Assembly (NCBI GenBank): GCA_002345215.1
Contig: DDVH01000021.1
Coordinates: forward strand, 1-42,540
DNA from: Anaerolineales bacterium UBA2317
Lineage (GTDB): Bacteria; Chloroflexota; Anaerolineae; Anaerolineales; Villigracilaceae
Reading direction: 5' to 3'
Length of the DNA stretch: 42,540 nucleotides
In this document: positions 9,071-17,502 of the stretch, piece after piece
How positions within the stretch are numbered: the stretch's first letter is position 1
How the letters are laid out: the number at the start of each line of letters is the position of its first letter
The notes under the pieces: model-generated
Databases searched by the model: none
What the model was told of the DNA's origin: nothing
What the model saw: the letters and a program-made list of their open reading frames with translations, nothing else
Program-made: the position numbers and the translations under genes

Positions 9071-10228
9071 TTATGAAAATAAAATATTAATGATGTTTTC
9101 TGTTTGTTTTTTCCATGAGTATTTTTCAACGCTAGCATGATGAGCTTCTAGGGCAATCTTGATAAGGATATCTGGTTGTGAAACTAAGGAATTTATTTTA
9201 TCGTACCATTCATATGATTTCGCTAAAAATCCGTTCTTACCCTCAAGAATTGCATTTGTGTATGTATATGTTGGAGAAGCTACTGTAGTGGTGCCAGAAA
9301 CTCCTGCCTCGAAGTATTTTAATTCAGATTTACAATTTGTAAATTCATTATTCTGCAATGGAACTAAATTAATTTCTACGTCACCTATCACACGTTGTAA
9401 ATTTAAAAAATCCTGTAGGGGAATTCTTTCTATCCGTGATGCAAATTTCTGTAAAGGTTTTACTGAATTCATATATCCGACTATACGCAAGTGAATATTG
9501 GGATGTTTTTCCATTAAGAGTATCAAAGCATCTAGAACGACGTCAAGATCTTTTGCATGAGTTGGAGAGCCGCTGAAATACCCAAGATGAAATTTCTCAT
9601 CTCTTTTGAAATTATTTTCTTTTTTCGCCTCGAATATTTTTGTTGAGGTTTCAATTTGCTCTTTGTTTAGAAAGTTAGGAATAATGGATGTTTTTTTGCC
9701 TGTATATTGATTAATAAGATTTGCTAAATAATCATTTGTTACAATGGCTTCATCGCATAAATGTAAAGTAGCCGCTTGCTTTCCCATATATGAAAACCAA
9801 AAATCAGCCACAACCGGGTTGTTTATATCCTCATTGAGCGAATCAATCACTAGGTGTGCAAAAATCGGATTAAAGACAAGATCATCTATATCAAAAAAAA
9901 CTTTCTTTCCTTTAGAGCGTGCGGTTGTAATAAATCTACTTAATTGTTCTGTGTAACGGGAACGGCAAATCACAATTACATCTGAATTAGGTATTATCTT
10001 ATCCATAAATTTGAGCTCATCGCCCCAAAAATAGGATGCGGAAATATTATTTGCCTCTCCAATGGATTGAATCATATTGTATATGCGATAACGAAAGGTG
10101 CTGCTATCGGGTTTTTCGTAATAATAGGCAATGCGCTTTTGCCCTTTCTGTAAAAGGGCAAGGCGTTGATTAAAAGTATTTACCCAAGGGTCTGAGTATT
10201 GAACTGCGGGAATATTGTGTAGGTACAT
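9071..10228 (-). CDS. GT-B type glycosyltransferase (GT1/GT4-like)
   Basis: The 385-residue product starts with KRIAYYYEKPDSSTFRYRIYN and shows two Rossmann halves. FFDIDDLVF lies in the N-terminal half, and the C-terminal half runs from SIIPNFLNKEQ through LGYFSGSPTHAKDLD, HLRIVGYM and the donor-binding region KSELKYFEAGVSGTTTVASP near residue 325. This E-x7-E-like arrangement is usual for GT4 retaining transferases. An upstream in-frame ATG at 10321 would overlap the preceding gene by 86 bp. The ATG at 10228 lies 7 bp after that gene's stop and begins just before the conserved core, so it is preferred. The donor is unknown; methyl- or deoxy-sugar donors fit the context. Confidence 0.85.
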   Translation of the reverse strand: MYLHNIPAVQYSDPWVNTFNQRLALLQKGQKRIAYYYEKPDSSTFRYRIYNMIQSIGEANNISASYFWGDELKFMDKIIPNSDVIVICRSRYTEQLSRFITTARSKGKKVFFDIDDLVFNPIFAHLVIDSLNEDINNPVVADFWFSYMGKQAATLHLCDEAIVTNDYLANLINQYTGKKTSIIPNFLNKEQIETSTKIFEAKKENNFKRDEKFHLGYFSGSPTHAKDLDVVLDALILLMEKHPNIHLRIVGYMNSVKPLQKFASRIERIPLQDFLNLQRVIGDVEINLVPLQNNEFTNCKSELKYFEAGVSGTTTVASPTYTYTNAILEGKNGFLAKSYEWYDKINSLVSQPDILIKIALEAHHASVEKYSWKKQTENIINILFS

Positions 10229-10235
10229 ATATTTA

Positions 10236-11414
10236 TTAGTTACTTTCAAGCTGATCGAGAATTTGTTTAAATGCTTCTTTCCAACTATCCAATGTAGTAG
10301 ATGGTTGATACCACGCTCCATATTTTTGAATATTATCTATACCAGCTGACACAAAATGTTGATACAAGGATTGTTTTTCGACAATAAATTTTAGGGGAGT
10401 GTTCATTAATATTTGATTGTATAGTTCTTTATCTTGCTCGGAAGTGTAGTTTTGTCTTTCATCTTTCTGGATAAAATATATGAGCTTATTGGGCTGAAAA
10501 GATGCAAGCAGGCTCTGGGCGGTTTCCCATGAGTCTAAGATAAAATATTCATCACTTCCAATTGGTAATGACATTTTTGAATTTCCAGCTTGTATATATA
10601 AAAATTCTATGTCGGGTGCTGTCATTCCTAAATCTTTCAGGATGTGAAAAATTTCTAATTTTGTAGCAGGTTCAAGTCGGGTAATGATGCGAAGTTGGGA
10701 ATCCCATTTTTCGGCGAGCATTAAAGCAAAAATGATTGGACCCATCTTCAAAGAAGCAGTATTCTGGTCTACTGTATCTAAGACTAGGTTTATTCTTTTA
10801 TTTGAATGTGGAATAGAAAATACTGACAATGGCATTAATAAAAATGGGCGGGCTTTTTCTCGTTCGATAGGAATTTCAATCATGTCTTCTTGCGATGTGG
10901 TTGTGGCTGATGTTGAAGTTGATGCACGTAGAAGTTTTTTTGTAGCTTGCTTAAAAAGGCTGAGTAAGCCATATTGACGGGTGTGACTGATTGCTTTTTT
11001 TAGATTTTGCGTTAAGTTTTTTATGCCAGAGTTTAAACCAAGGACGATGTTAATTGGGGTTCGCACGATTAATTTTATAAGTTTCTCGCGGGTGCTTCCG
11101 ATTGGAAGGAGCCATTCTCTTAGTCGCCTGATAAATAAAATAAAACGCCATCCGCGACTAGCGTAGATTGCTAGTAACTCTTGATCTTTTTGTTCAATTA
11201 AGGATTGATATAATGTTTTATTTTTTTCAACTTCTAATTGCTTTAAGGCATATTTCTCTCTCTCCTGTGAAAGCTGTTGAGATAATTTTTCGTTTTGTAC
11301 TTGAAACCATGTGAGCCGCTCATCTCTGCGGGATATTTGTTCAAGCAAACTCAATACAGCTTGCGACGACTCTGAAAATGGATCATTTGGTTTTTTATTT
11401 TTTATTGAATCCAC
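10236..11414 (-). CDS. Coiled-coil protein with a WsaF-like N-terminal glycosyltransferase domain
   Basis: With the GTG start at 11414 the product has 392 residues. The AGGAG at 11420-11424 overlaps the TAG stop of the preceding gene and sits 5 bp from this GTG, which is why it is chosen over the TTG at 11456. Residues ~15-75 form a charged coiled coil (LEQISRRDERL, LSQQLSQEREKYALK), followed by YASRGWRFILFIRRLREW, a segment common beside glycan glycosyltransferases. The C-terminal ~190 residues (RINLVLDTV, SDEYFILDSWETAQSLL, NKLIYFIQKDERQNY, FIVEKQSLYQHFVSAGI) resemble the N-terminal Rossmann half of WsaF-type rhamnosyltransferases. The second, donor-binding half is missing, so this may be a non-catalytic scaffold or half enzyme. 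Confidence is high for the gene and moderate for the WsaF resemblance. Confidence 0.75.
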   Translation of the reverse strand: MDSIKNKKPNDPFSESSQAVLSLLEQISRRDERLTWFQVQNEKLSQQLSQEREKYALKQLEVEKNKTLYQSLIEQKDQELLAIYASRGWRFILFIRRLREWLLPIGSTREKLIKLIVRTPINIVLGLNSGIKNLTQNLKKAISHTRQYGLLSLFKQATKKLLRASTSTSATTTSQEDMIEIPIEREKARPFLLMPLSVFSIPHSNKRINLVLDTVDQNTASLKMGPIIFALMLAEKWDSQLRIITRLEPATKLEIFHILKDLGMTAPDIEFLYIQAGNSKMSLPIGSDEYFILDSWETAQSLLASFQPNKLIYFIQKDERQNYTSEQDKELYNQILMNTPLKFIVEKQSLYQHFVSAGIDNIQKYGAWYQPSTTLDSWKEAFKQILDQLESN

Positions 11415-11422
11415 AATGACTC

Positions 11423-12838
11423 CTAGTCTTTTAGATAATTTTGTAATGAAAACCAAACAGACTTCAAAATTGATATGTCATGGATTCGTAAGTAGGGGTC
11501 TGTTGCTGTCATTAAATTTGTGAAATGTTGAACCACAGGATACTTGCCTTGATTTACTTGTTCAATTACTTTACCCATAGAATATATATCTGAATGATTT
11601 CCATCTGGTGGGCGCTCTTCACCGCCAAGTAAATCAGGTGTAAATATTTTATGCTCGTTAGACTCTGCCCAACCAAAATCTAACAAAACAGGTTTCCCGT
11701 TGCGAATTAACATATTATCTGGTCTGATATCACGGTGGACAATATCTTTTTTATGAAGTTCGCTTAAAATCTCTAAACAACCAGAAATAAATTCAAGAAA
11801 GATATCCTGAGAAGGTGGTTTTAAAAAAAAGTTATCTAAATTTTCACCTTTTATTTTTTCGATAACCACTACAGAAAAATTATTTTCTGTCCAGAAATCT
11901 TTAACTTTTGGAAAATACTCGCTATCAAACTCGCGCAAAAAATCTGCTTCTCGTAATGCCAAATTAGCTGTGGTTTGTTTGTAAATCACACCTTCTGCAT
12001 CATAAACGAAACTCCAATATTCAATACCTGCATTAACCGCTAACAATCTACCGGATAAAATTGTATCCTGAGGCTTAATAAAAGGGAATGGTGCAGATAA
12101 ATCTATCTCATTAGGTGTACAAAAGGCCGCAAATAATTTCCTTGATGAAGAGATATCCCCAATTTCAATCACTTTCTTAAAGTATTTTTTCAATGCAGAA
12201 TTAAATGCTTCTTGTGTATACGGCTCGATAATTATATTTTCGTTAAAATTAATATGTTTAAAAAATTGAATGGCAGCATCATCTGGTTCAATCCATTCAA
12301 CAATCAACATATAATTTGTTAGGTTTGCTAGCTTTTTAACAACTGCATCAAGGCTACCAGTAAGAGCAGTGCAAGAATATATCCAATGTACTAATGCAAG
12401 TGCAATAACTATATCTGATGGAGAATTTATATCCATCACATTAGCATTCACAACGTTTAAGTTTTCAAAATCTAGGTAATCTTTTGCCTTACGCACCATA
12501 TCAAGATACTCTTCATCTATATCTACCGCTGTTGCTTTAATTGCTTTTTGTTGTAAAGCCCAAAAACAATAAAATGCTGAATTAGCACCTAAATCTAAAA
12601 TTGTCCTTTTCTCAATATAGCGGGGTTTGAAAAAAGGGTAGAGCAAGTTATATTTTTTTTGAAGTGATGTATCAGTTACGGAAGGTTGAATCCAATGCTT
12701 TGAGAGTGAATATTCTTGATATCCATGAAATTTAACACTGTCACCAAATGCTTCAAAATTAGCTTTTCGAGCGTTAATATTTGGTGTTAGGCACAAATTT
12801 ACTTTTTTAGATTCAAGATTATTATTATCAGATATCAT
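11423..12838 (-). CDS. WbdD-like bifunctional methyltransferase-kinase, probable glycan chain terminator
   Basis: Residues ~35-245 of this 471-residue protein are a methyltransferase (HGYQEYSLSKHWIQPS, motif I ILDLGANSAFYCFW at 80-93, AVDIDEEYL). Residues ~265-455 are a protein-kinase fold. They show a Lys in VIYKQTT (~287), an alpha-C Glu in READFLREF (~297), the catalytic loop HRDIRPDN at 368-375 and DFG at 387-389, so both activities look intact. The only well-known arrangement of this kind is WbdD, which phosphorylates and methylates the non-reducing end of E. coli O8/O9 polymannan to stop chain growth before ABC export. E. coli WbdD continues into a long coiled-coil ruler; here the protein ends at the kinase and the next gene begins with a coiled coil. 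AAGGA precedes the ATG. Confidence 0.82.
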   Translation of the reverse strand: MISDNNNLESKKVNLCLTPNINARKANFEAFGDSVKFHGYQEYSLSKHWIQPSVTDTSLQKKYNLLYPFFKPRYIEKRTILDLGANSAFYCFWALQQKAIKATAVDIDEEYLDMVRKAKDYLDFENLNVVNANVMDINSPSDIVIALALVHWIYSCTALTGSLDAVVKKLANLTNYMLIVEWIEPDDAAIQFFKHINFNENIIIEPYTQEAFNSALKKYFKKVIEIGDISSSRKLFAAFCTPNEIDLSAPFPFIKPQDTILSGRLLAVNAGIEYWSFVYDAEGVIYKQTTANLALREADFLREFDSEYFPKVKDFWTENNFSVVVIEKIKGENLDNFFLKPPSQDIFLEFISGCLEILSELHKKDIVHRDIRPDNMLIRNGKPVLLDFGWAESNEHKIFTPDLLGGEERPPDGNHSDIYSMGKVIEQVNQGKYPVVQHFTNLMTATDPYLRIHDISILKSVWFSLQNYLKD

Positions 12839-12875
12839 TTACAGAATCCTTTTAAAATATTTATTAAGAAATCTA

Positions 12876-13610
12876 CTACTGTTTTTCTATTAGGTAATAA
12901 ACGCTACCTTTATCTTCAAGCCTATCATTACCTGTAAGTTTATTGAAATGCTTATCAATTACCTTAAAGCCCCTTCTTTGTATCATTTTATCAAAAGATG
13001 CTTTACTAAATCTATTTCCCCATGTCCAACCTGGCGCAGGTGATGAGAAATAATTTTCATCATTCGTAGCAAGTGAAACTACACTTTGTATTATTAAGTA
13101 TCTTTTAGTCATAAGGTAAGACATCATTAATATGTCCTCAGGATCAGAGACATGATAAAGACCTCCAATATTCGCTACTATATCTGTCATTTTAAATTTT
13201 GATGCAGCGGTTATATCCGATTTAATGAAGTTTACATTATCTAACCCTATCCTCTTAGCTATAGTTTGCGATTTTTCCATAAAACCTTCCCTATTATTGT
13301 CAATGCCAATACTTAAATCACACCCCAGCCGTCGCGCAACCATGGCATAAAATCCATCAGCACAAAACAGCTCAGTAAAAGAAATTTCATCACTGGTCAT
13401 TTCCTTAGTTTTGGCTATTGCATATGCGATATAAGCCAAAATAATAGATTGTTTAGCCTTCTGATTCTCTTCAAAAATACCTTTAATTTGAATATTATTG
13501 ATTCCAAAAAAAGAATAATTGTGATATAGAGGTCCTAGATCACTCAGGCTATTCTTTTTGCTTCTACTCAATCTAATTTGATTAATAACATTAAAGATTT
13601 TACTTTTCAT
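12876..13610 (-). CDS. SAM-dependent methyltransferase
   Basis: The product has 244 residues from the ATG at 13610, which has AGGA nine bases upstream; a further in-frame start at 13661 lacks such a site. FTELFCADGFYAMVARRLG is a motif I variant (ExFCADGxY), followed by the acidic SIGIDNNREGFMEK and a DIVANIGGLYHVSDPEDIL strand. This layout resembles Class I methyltransferases found in O-antigen and exopolysaccharide clusters and, more distantly, the DUF1698 family. There is no signal peptide or membrane segment. It lies 78 bp downstream of the sugar dehydrogenase and 37 bp upstream of the methyltransferase-kinase. A sugar O-methyl or phosphate-methyl target is plausible but unproven. Confidence 0.8.
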   Translation of the reverse strand: MKSKIFNVINQIRLSRSKKNSLSDLGPLYHNYSFFGINNIQIKGIFEENQKAKQSIILAYIAYAIAKTKEMTSDEISFTELFCADGFYAMVARRLGCDLSIGIDNNREGFMEKSQTIAKRIGLDNVNFIKSDITAASKFKMTDIVANIGGLYHVSDPEDILMMSYLMTKRYLIIQSVVSLATNDENYFSSPAPGWTWGNRFSKASFDKMIQRRGFKVIDKHFNKLTGNDRLEDKGSVYYLIEKQ

Positions 13611-13688
13611 AAAAGAGTTTCCTGATAAAAGGTACTTAATAAAGCATTCTATTTCAAACAATAAATCTGTCTGGTCAATTTTATAGAA

Positions 13689-14441
13689 CTATCTGTTTGT
13701 TGAGACTGCCGTACTAGTAGAACCAATAACATTATCAGCATGATCTCTGAATTCGATAAAGATACGATTTGTTGCAGGATTGAAAGCAACACATCCATTG
13801 AACGTCACAAAAACAACTACTGTTCGATTTTCTCCTGCACCGACATTTTCTAATATGTTATCACCAATTACGGTACCAGTTCCAGGGTCTGTTTCTTGAA
13901 TAGATATATTAAGTGGTAAAGAAACTGTACCAGTATTTGCACTTACTGTGATGTTACCTGTTGCTGCTGCTCCTACATTAGAACTGGCTACCGCAAATGC
14001 ATTTGTGCCAGAACACTCAATTTGATGGAAATCTGTTGTCGTAGTAAGTGCAATAATATCCGGTCCAGCGCTTACAGTTGCCCGTAATAACCAGGTATTG
14101 ATTCCATTAAACAATTCACTAGTAGAGGAATTATCTGCCTTTACAGAAATATGATGGCTAGTAGCATTAAAAGCTGAAGAAGGAGTAAATAGTAAGGTGT
14201 AACATACTATTCCTCCTGGAGAGATGTCTAATATTGGATTCTGCGATCCTATAATTTGATTTGTAGAGCAATCTGTTTGGTAATATTCGAAATCTCCAGA
14301 TATTGCGCCAGAAGGAATTTTAGAGATTGAAAGCACGGTATTGTGGGCAATGTTTACTCCAGCATTAATCACTGTATGAAAAATTGTTGCAGTTGTATTC
14401 ACTTGAACACTACGGCTAGTAGGTAATACTGAATTCACTAC
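13689..14441 (-). other. Copy 1 of the shared C-terminal cassette (sugar dehydrogenase)
   Basis: The region encodes residues 400-649, from VNSVLPTSR to the stop. Two beta-rich Ig-like halves are visible. The first contains TDC and IVC, the second contains ECS and NGC, suggesting one disulfide per half. Nucleotides 13774-13946 differ from the trypsin copy (15829-16001) at only four positions, all silent. Confidence 0.85.
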
Positions 14442-15638
14442 TGTAGTAGGAAATGTGAGTTTATATACTTTCCCGCCCGAATAATCGGCAAAATATATAT
14501 CTCCATCTTCGTCTTCACCAAAAGTCGAAATTGAGTAAGATGTATCTGCAATCTGGGTATGTATCCATCCATTCACAGGGTCATGGTAAAGGCTAAAAAT
14601 TTTGCCACTACAAAAATCACCATAAAAATATACACCTTGGAATTCAGGATACACCTGGCCACGATAGACATACCCACCTGTGACTGAACAGCCTAGTGAG
14701 TGATTATATTCTGCAATAGGTAATACTTTATTACTTTGGTCACATCCACTTGACGGGTTATAGCATAAACTACCTTCCATAATTCGCCAGCCATAGTTTT
14801 CTCCGCCTATACTATCAGCTGGTTGAAAACTAATTTCTTCTCTAGCACCTTGTCCAACATCACCTACATAAAGGTCATGTGTCAATCGATCAAAGGAAAA
14901 ACGCCAAGGGTTTCTTAAACCATAAGCCCAAATTTCTTGGCGAATTAAGGGGTCAGTGCTATTATAAAATGGATTTGTATGGGGAATAGTATAAGGGAAT
15001 GCAGCATCAACGTCTATACGAATAATCTTCCCCAATAATGAATTCAAATTCTGTGCATTATTATCAGGGTCACCACCACCGCCACCATCTCCGGTTGACC
15101 AATATAAATAACTATCTACTCCAAAAGCAAGCGTGCCTCCATTATGATTAGAATAATTTTTTGGAATAGTCAACAGGATATTTTGACTTGAAGAATCAGC
15201 TACATTAATATCGTTAGGTGAACGAAGAAAACTGGCAAGTACAAGTGCTCCAGAATTGTTGTTGTAAACAATATAAAAACGACCATTTATTTGATAATCA
15301 GGATGGAATGCTAACGCAAACAACCCTCTTTCCCCTTCAGAATTTACAATAGAATTTATATCTAAAAAAGGTGTAAGCAATAAGGAGTTATTATTAAAAA
15401 CACGAATATACCCAGCTTTTTCAATAACAAACAAACGACTGGTTCCATCATTAGCATGTGTAATAAAAACAGGGGATATTAATCCATTTATTATTTCTTC
15501 AAAGATTAAATTCTGAGGGAACTGAGATTTGCTTTCAGATGGAAAATCTACAGTACTTTGTTGATGTGCTTGAACTGGCTTGGTTGCCGTTGATTGAAAG
15601 AGTAAACAGAATGTTAAAATTATTTTGATAAACCGCAT
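13689..15638 (-). CDS. Secreted PQQ-type sugar dehydrogenase (GSDH family) with the shared C-terminal cassette
   Basis: Residues 1-25 are a signal peptide (KIILTFCLLFQSTATKPVQA). Residues ~45-398 form a six-bladed glucose/sorbosone dehydrogenase-like propeller: RLFVIEKAGYIRVF, ERGLFALAFHPDY, NHNGGTLAFG, LLGKIIRIDVD, YGLRNPWRFSFD, GENYGWRIMEG, FYGDFCSGKI. Family members oxidise sugars with PQQ or act as HHIP-like binding proteins, and the substrate here is unknown. Residues 400-649 are the cassette that also ends the trypsin and subtilisin encoded just upstream, finishing in GSTSTAVSTNR. No Shine-Dalgarno sequence is visible; the AT-rich TAGTAT ends only 12 bp before the ATG, so a very short or leaderless transcript is possible. 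The gene is preceded by a large palindromic terminator. Confidence 0.9.
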   Translation of the reverse strand: MRFIKIILTFCLLFQSTATKPVQAHQQSTVDFPSESKSQFPQNLIFEEIINGLISPVFITHANDGTSRLFVIEKAGYIRVFNNNSLLLTPFLDINSIVNSEGERGLFALAFHPDYQINGRFYIVYNNNSGALVLASFLRSPNDINVADSSSQNILLTIPKNYSNHNGGTLAFGVDSYLYWSTGDGGGGGDPDNNAQNLNSLLGKIIRIDVDAAFPYTIPHTNPFYNSTDPLIRQEIWAYGLRNPWRFSFDRLTHDLYVGDVGQGAREEISFQPADSIGGENYGWRIMEGSLCYNPSSGCDQSNKVLPIAEYNHSLGCSVTGGYVYRGQVYPEFQGVYFYGDFCSGKIFSLYHDPVNGWIHTQIADTSYSISTFGEDEDGDIYFADYSGGKVYKLTFPTTVVNSVLPTSRSVQVNTTATIFHTVINAGVNIAHNTVLSISKIPSGAISGDFEYYQTDCSTNQIIGSQNPILDISPGGIVCYTLLFTPSSAFNATSHHISVKADNSSTSELFNGINTWLLRATVSAGPDIIALTTTTDFHQIECSGTNAFAVASSNVGAAATGNITVSANTGTVSLPLNISIQETDPGTGTVIGDNILENVGAGENRTVVVFVTFNGCVAFNPATNRIFIEFRDHADNVIGSTSTAVSTNR

Positions 15639-15687
15639 ATTTTTTATAATATACTACAAAGTGAAAGTATTGTACTCCAATATATTA

Positions 15688-15729
15688 AATTAATTCAGGC
15701 ATCTCATTAATGAGATGCCTGAATTAATT
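15688..15729. terminator. Perfect 42-bp palindrome, bidirectional terminator-like hairpin
   Basis: The two 21-nt arms are exactly complementary with no loop spacer: 15688-15708 against 15709-15729, with core GGCATCTCATT/AATGAGATGCC and AATTAATT ends. It lies 15 bp after the trypsin gene stop and 50 bp before the sugar dehydrogenase start, and would fold in transcripts of either strand. AT-rich flanks make termination likely. Confidence 0.6.
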
Positions 15730-15743
15730 ATTTTTTCTAAAAC

Positions 15744-16484
15744 TTACCGATTCGTAGAGACAGCAGTAGAAGTAGAACCTAAAATATTGTTAGATGCATC
15801 TCTAAATTCAATAAAGATGCGATTTGCCGCAGGATTGAAAGCAACACATCCATTGAACGTCACAAAAACAACTACTGTTCGGTTTTCTCCTGCACCGACA
15901 TTTTCTAATATGTTATCACCGATTACAGTACCAGTTCCAGGGTCTGTTTCTTGAATAGATATATTAAGAGGTAAAGAAACTGTACCAGTATTTGCACTTA
16001 CAGTGATGTTGCCCGTTGCAGCAGCTCCTACATTAGAACTGGCTACCGCAAATGCATTTAGACCTGAACAAGCTACTTGGTGGAAATCGGTAGTTGTAGT
16101 AAGTGCAATAATATCCGGTCCTGGGCTATTCGTCGCACGTAACAACCATGTGTTAATTCCTAATAATAAGTCTGTTGATAAAGCGTTATCAGCACTGGCA
16201 AGGACTTGTACACTTGTTGCCGAAAACGGAGCACTTGGTGTAAAAGACAAAACATAACATACCACACCACCTGCAGGAATGTTTAGAGTTGGGTTTGGAA
16301 GGCCAATTAGCACGTTTGTAGCACAGTTAGTTTGAGAATAAACAAAAGTTCCTGGGGGGGCAGGGGTAATTGATAATGTAACATTTTCTGCAGTAGTAGA
16401 ACCAGCATTAACAACAGTATTAAAAATTGTAGCAACGTTACCTACTTCAACAGTACGGCTAGTAGGTAAAACAGAATTTACAAG
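15744..16484 (-). other. Copy 2 of the shared C-terminal cassette (trypsin)
   Basis: The region encodes residues 292-537. It has the same order as the other copies: VNSVLPTSR, TNC, VVC, LLGINTWLLRAT, GPDIIALTTTTDFHQ, ACS, NVGAAATGNI, ETDPGTGTVIGDN, NGC, GSTSTAVSTNR. The second half is nearly identical in DNA to copy 1, the first half is not. Confidence 0.85.
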
Positions 16485-17357
16485 TGAGGTTCCAATACTG
16501 CTTTGTATCCAAGTGACATATTGAGAAACTCGTGCATAAACACCTTGCTTATTGGGTTGTGCACATCCAATGCCCCACGATACAACGCCCACTAGTTGAT
16601 ATTGATTCGTATTATAAACTGCAAGAGGCCCTCCTGAATCACCCTGACATGAATCATAACCCCCAACATCATAACCAGCACATAACATGTTATTTGTAAT
16701 GGCACCATTATAATGAGCACTGTTATTGCATACTGAGTTGGAAATAATTGGAACTGTTACCTTATACAAATCATAAGGGTAGGATGAAGATGATGTACTA
16801 GTATTCCCCCAACCACTTACCAAAGCATTCACCCCTTCTAAACTACCAATACTTGGAAATACAAGAGGTATTGTAGAAGTTGCTCCAGTTCCAGTACCTC
16901 CAAGAGTGACCGGAGATGCTAATTTCATGAGAGCAATATCATGATCATAGGAAGAGTGTGTATAGGAAGGATGTCGAATAATTTGGATTACATCTCTACG
17001 TTGATAACCACTCACTGCAGAAAGACTATTTATTCCAGCCACCACATCAATTGATGACGGGATACTTACAGACCCATCAAATTCAGTTATACAATGAGCC
17101 GCCGTTAAGACCCATTCTGGATGGATTAAAGAACCACCGCAGAATTGCCCAAAATATAAATCAATTGCATCACCACCAATTAAAGCAACCTGCCAAGGAA
17201 TTTCGCCTTGTGCAGCAAGGGTACCACCTATAATCTTAGGAGTTTCTGGTGGTGGTGGTTCACCTTGTGCTTGAACACTACTACTGATAGAAAAAAGAAT
17301 TGCTAATATCATTAGTAAAGTAAAGGACTTTTTTGTTTTTAAAAATGTGGATTGCAT
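15744..17357 (-). CDS. Secreted trypsin-like serine protease (S1) with the shared C-terminal cassette
   Basis: Residues 1-30 are a signal peptide ending VQA. A short propeptide leads to K41-IIGG, the classical zymogen activation site. The S1 domain (42-290) has the triad His88 (LTAAHC), Asp140 (DHDIALMKL) and Ser241 (GDSGGP). Asp235 sits at the trypsin specificity position (YDSCQGDSGGP) and SWG is at 260-262, so cleavage after Arg or Lys is expected. Residues 292-537 are the cassette, starting LVNSVLPTSR and ending GSTSTAVSTNR. The gene has its own promoter (TTGACT-17-TATAAT) and a strong AAGGAGGT ribosome binding site. Targets may include the neighbouring secreted proteins or prey and matrix proteins; this is not visible from sequence. 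Confidence 0.95.
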   Translation of the reverse strand: MQSTFLKTKKSFTLLMILAILFSISSSVQAQGEPPPPETPKIIGGTLAAQGEIPWQVALIGGDAIDLYFGQFCGGSLIHPEWVLTAAHCITEFDGSVSIPSSIDVVAGINSLSAVSGYQRRDVIQIIRHPSYTHSSYDHDIALMKLASPVTLGGTGTGATSTIPLVFPSIGSLEGVNALVSGWGNTSTSSSSYPYDLYKVTVPIISNSVCNNSAHYNGAITNNMLCAGYDVGGYDSCQGDSGGPLAVYNTNQYQLVGVVSWGIGCAQPNKQGVYARVSQYVTWIQSSIGTSLVNSVLPTSRTVEVGNVATIFNTVVNAGSTTAENVTLSITPAPPGTFVYSQTNCATNVLIGLPNPTLNIPAGGVVCYVLSFTPSAPFSATSVQVLASADNALSTDLLLGINTWLLRATNSPGPDIIALTTTTDFHQVACSGLNAFAVASSNVGAAATGNITVSANTGTVSLPLNISIQETDPGTGTVIGDNILENVGAGENRTVVVFVTFNGCVAFNPAANRIFIEFRDASNNILGSTSTAVSTNR

Positions 17358-17363
17358 AGTTAT

Positions 17364-17371
17364 ACCTCCTT
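17364..17371 (-). promoter_or_regulatory. Strong ribosome binding site of the trypsin gene
   Basis: AAGGAGGT on the minus strand lies about six bases before the ATG at 17357 and fixes the start of the secreted trypsin. Confidence 0.8.
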
Positions 17372-17388
17372 GTTTCTAAACTTTTAAA

Positions 17389-17417
17389 ATTATAGCTTTT
17401 TAAATATGGAAAGTCAA
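17389..17417 (-). promoter_or_regulatory. Sigma-70-type promoter of the trypsin gene
   Basis: On the minus strand TTGACT (17412-17417) is separated by exactly 17 bp from a perfect TATAAT (17389-17394). Transcription should start near 17382, about 25 bases before the ATG, with the ribosome binding site between. The promoter lies just after the hairpin that closes the subtilisin gene. Confidence 0.75.
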
Positions 17418-17439
17418 TACCCCAATCTTTCTTAAATGG

Positions 17440-17474
17440 AATTTGCAGTGAGTTAAATCAACTCACTGCAAATT
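17440..17474. terminator. 15-bp stem-loop after the subtilisin gene
   Basis: The arms 17440-17454 and 17460-17474 (AATTTGCAGTGAGTT and its complement) are perfectly paired around a 5-base loop. It starts 28 bp past the subtilisin stop and precedes the trypsin promoter. The following minus-strand sequence is AT-rich but not a clean T-run. Confidence 0.6.
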
Positions 17475-17502
17475 AATTGAAAGTTTTAAGGACTAATAGC
17501 TT

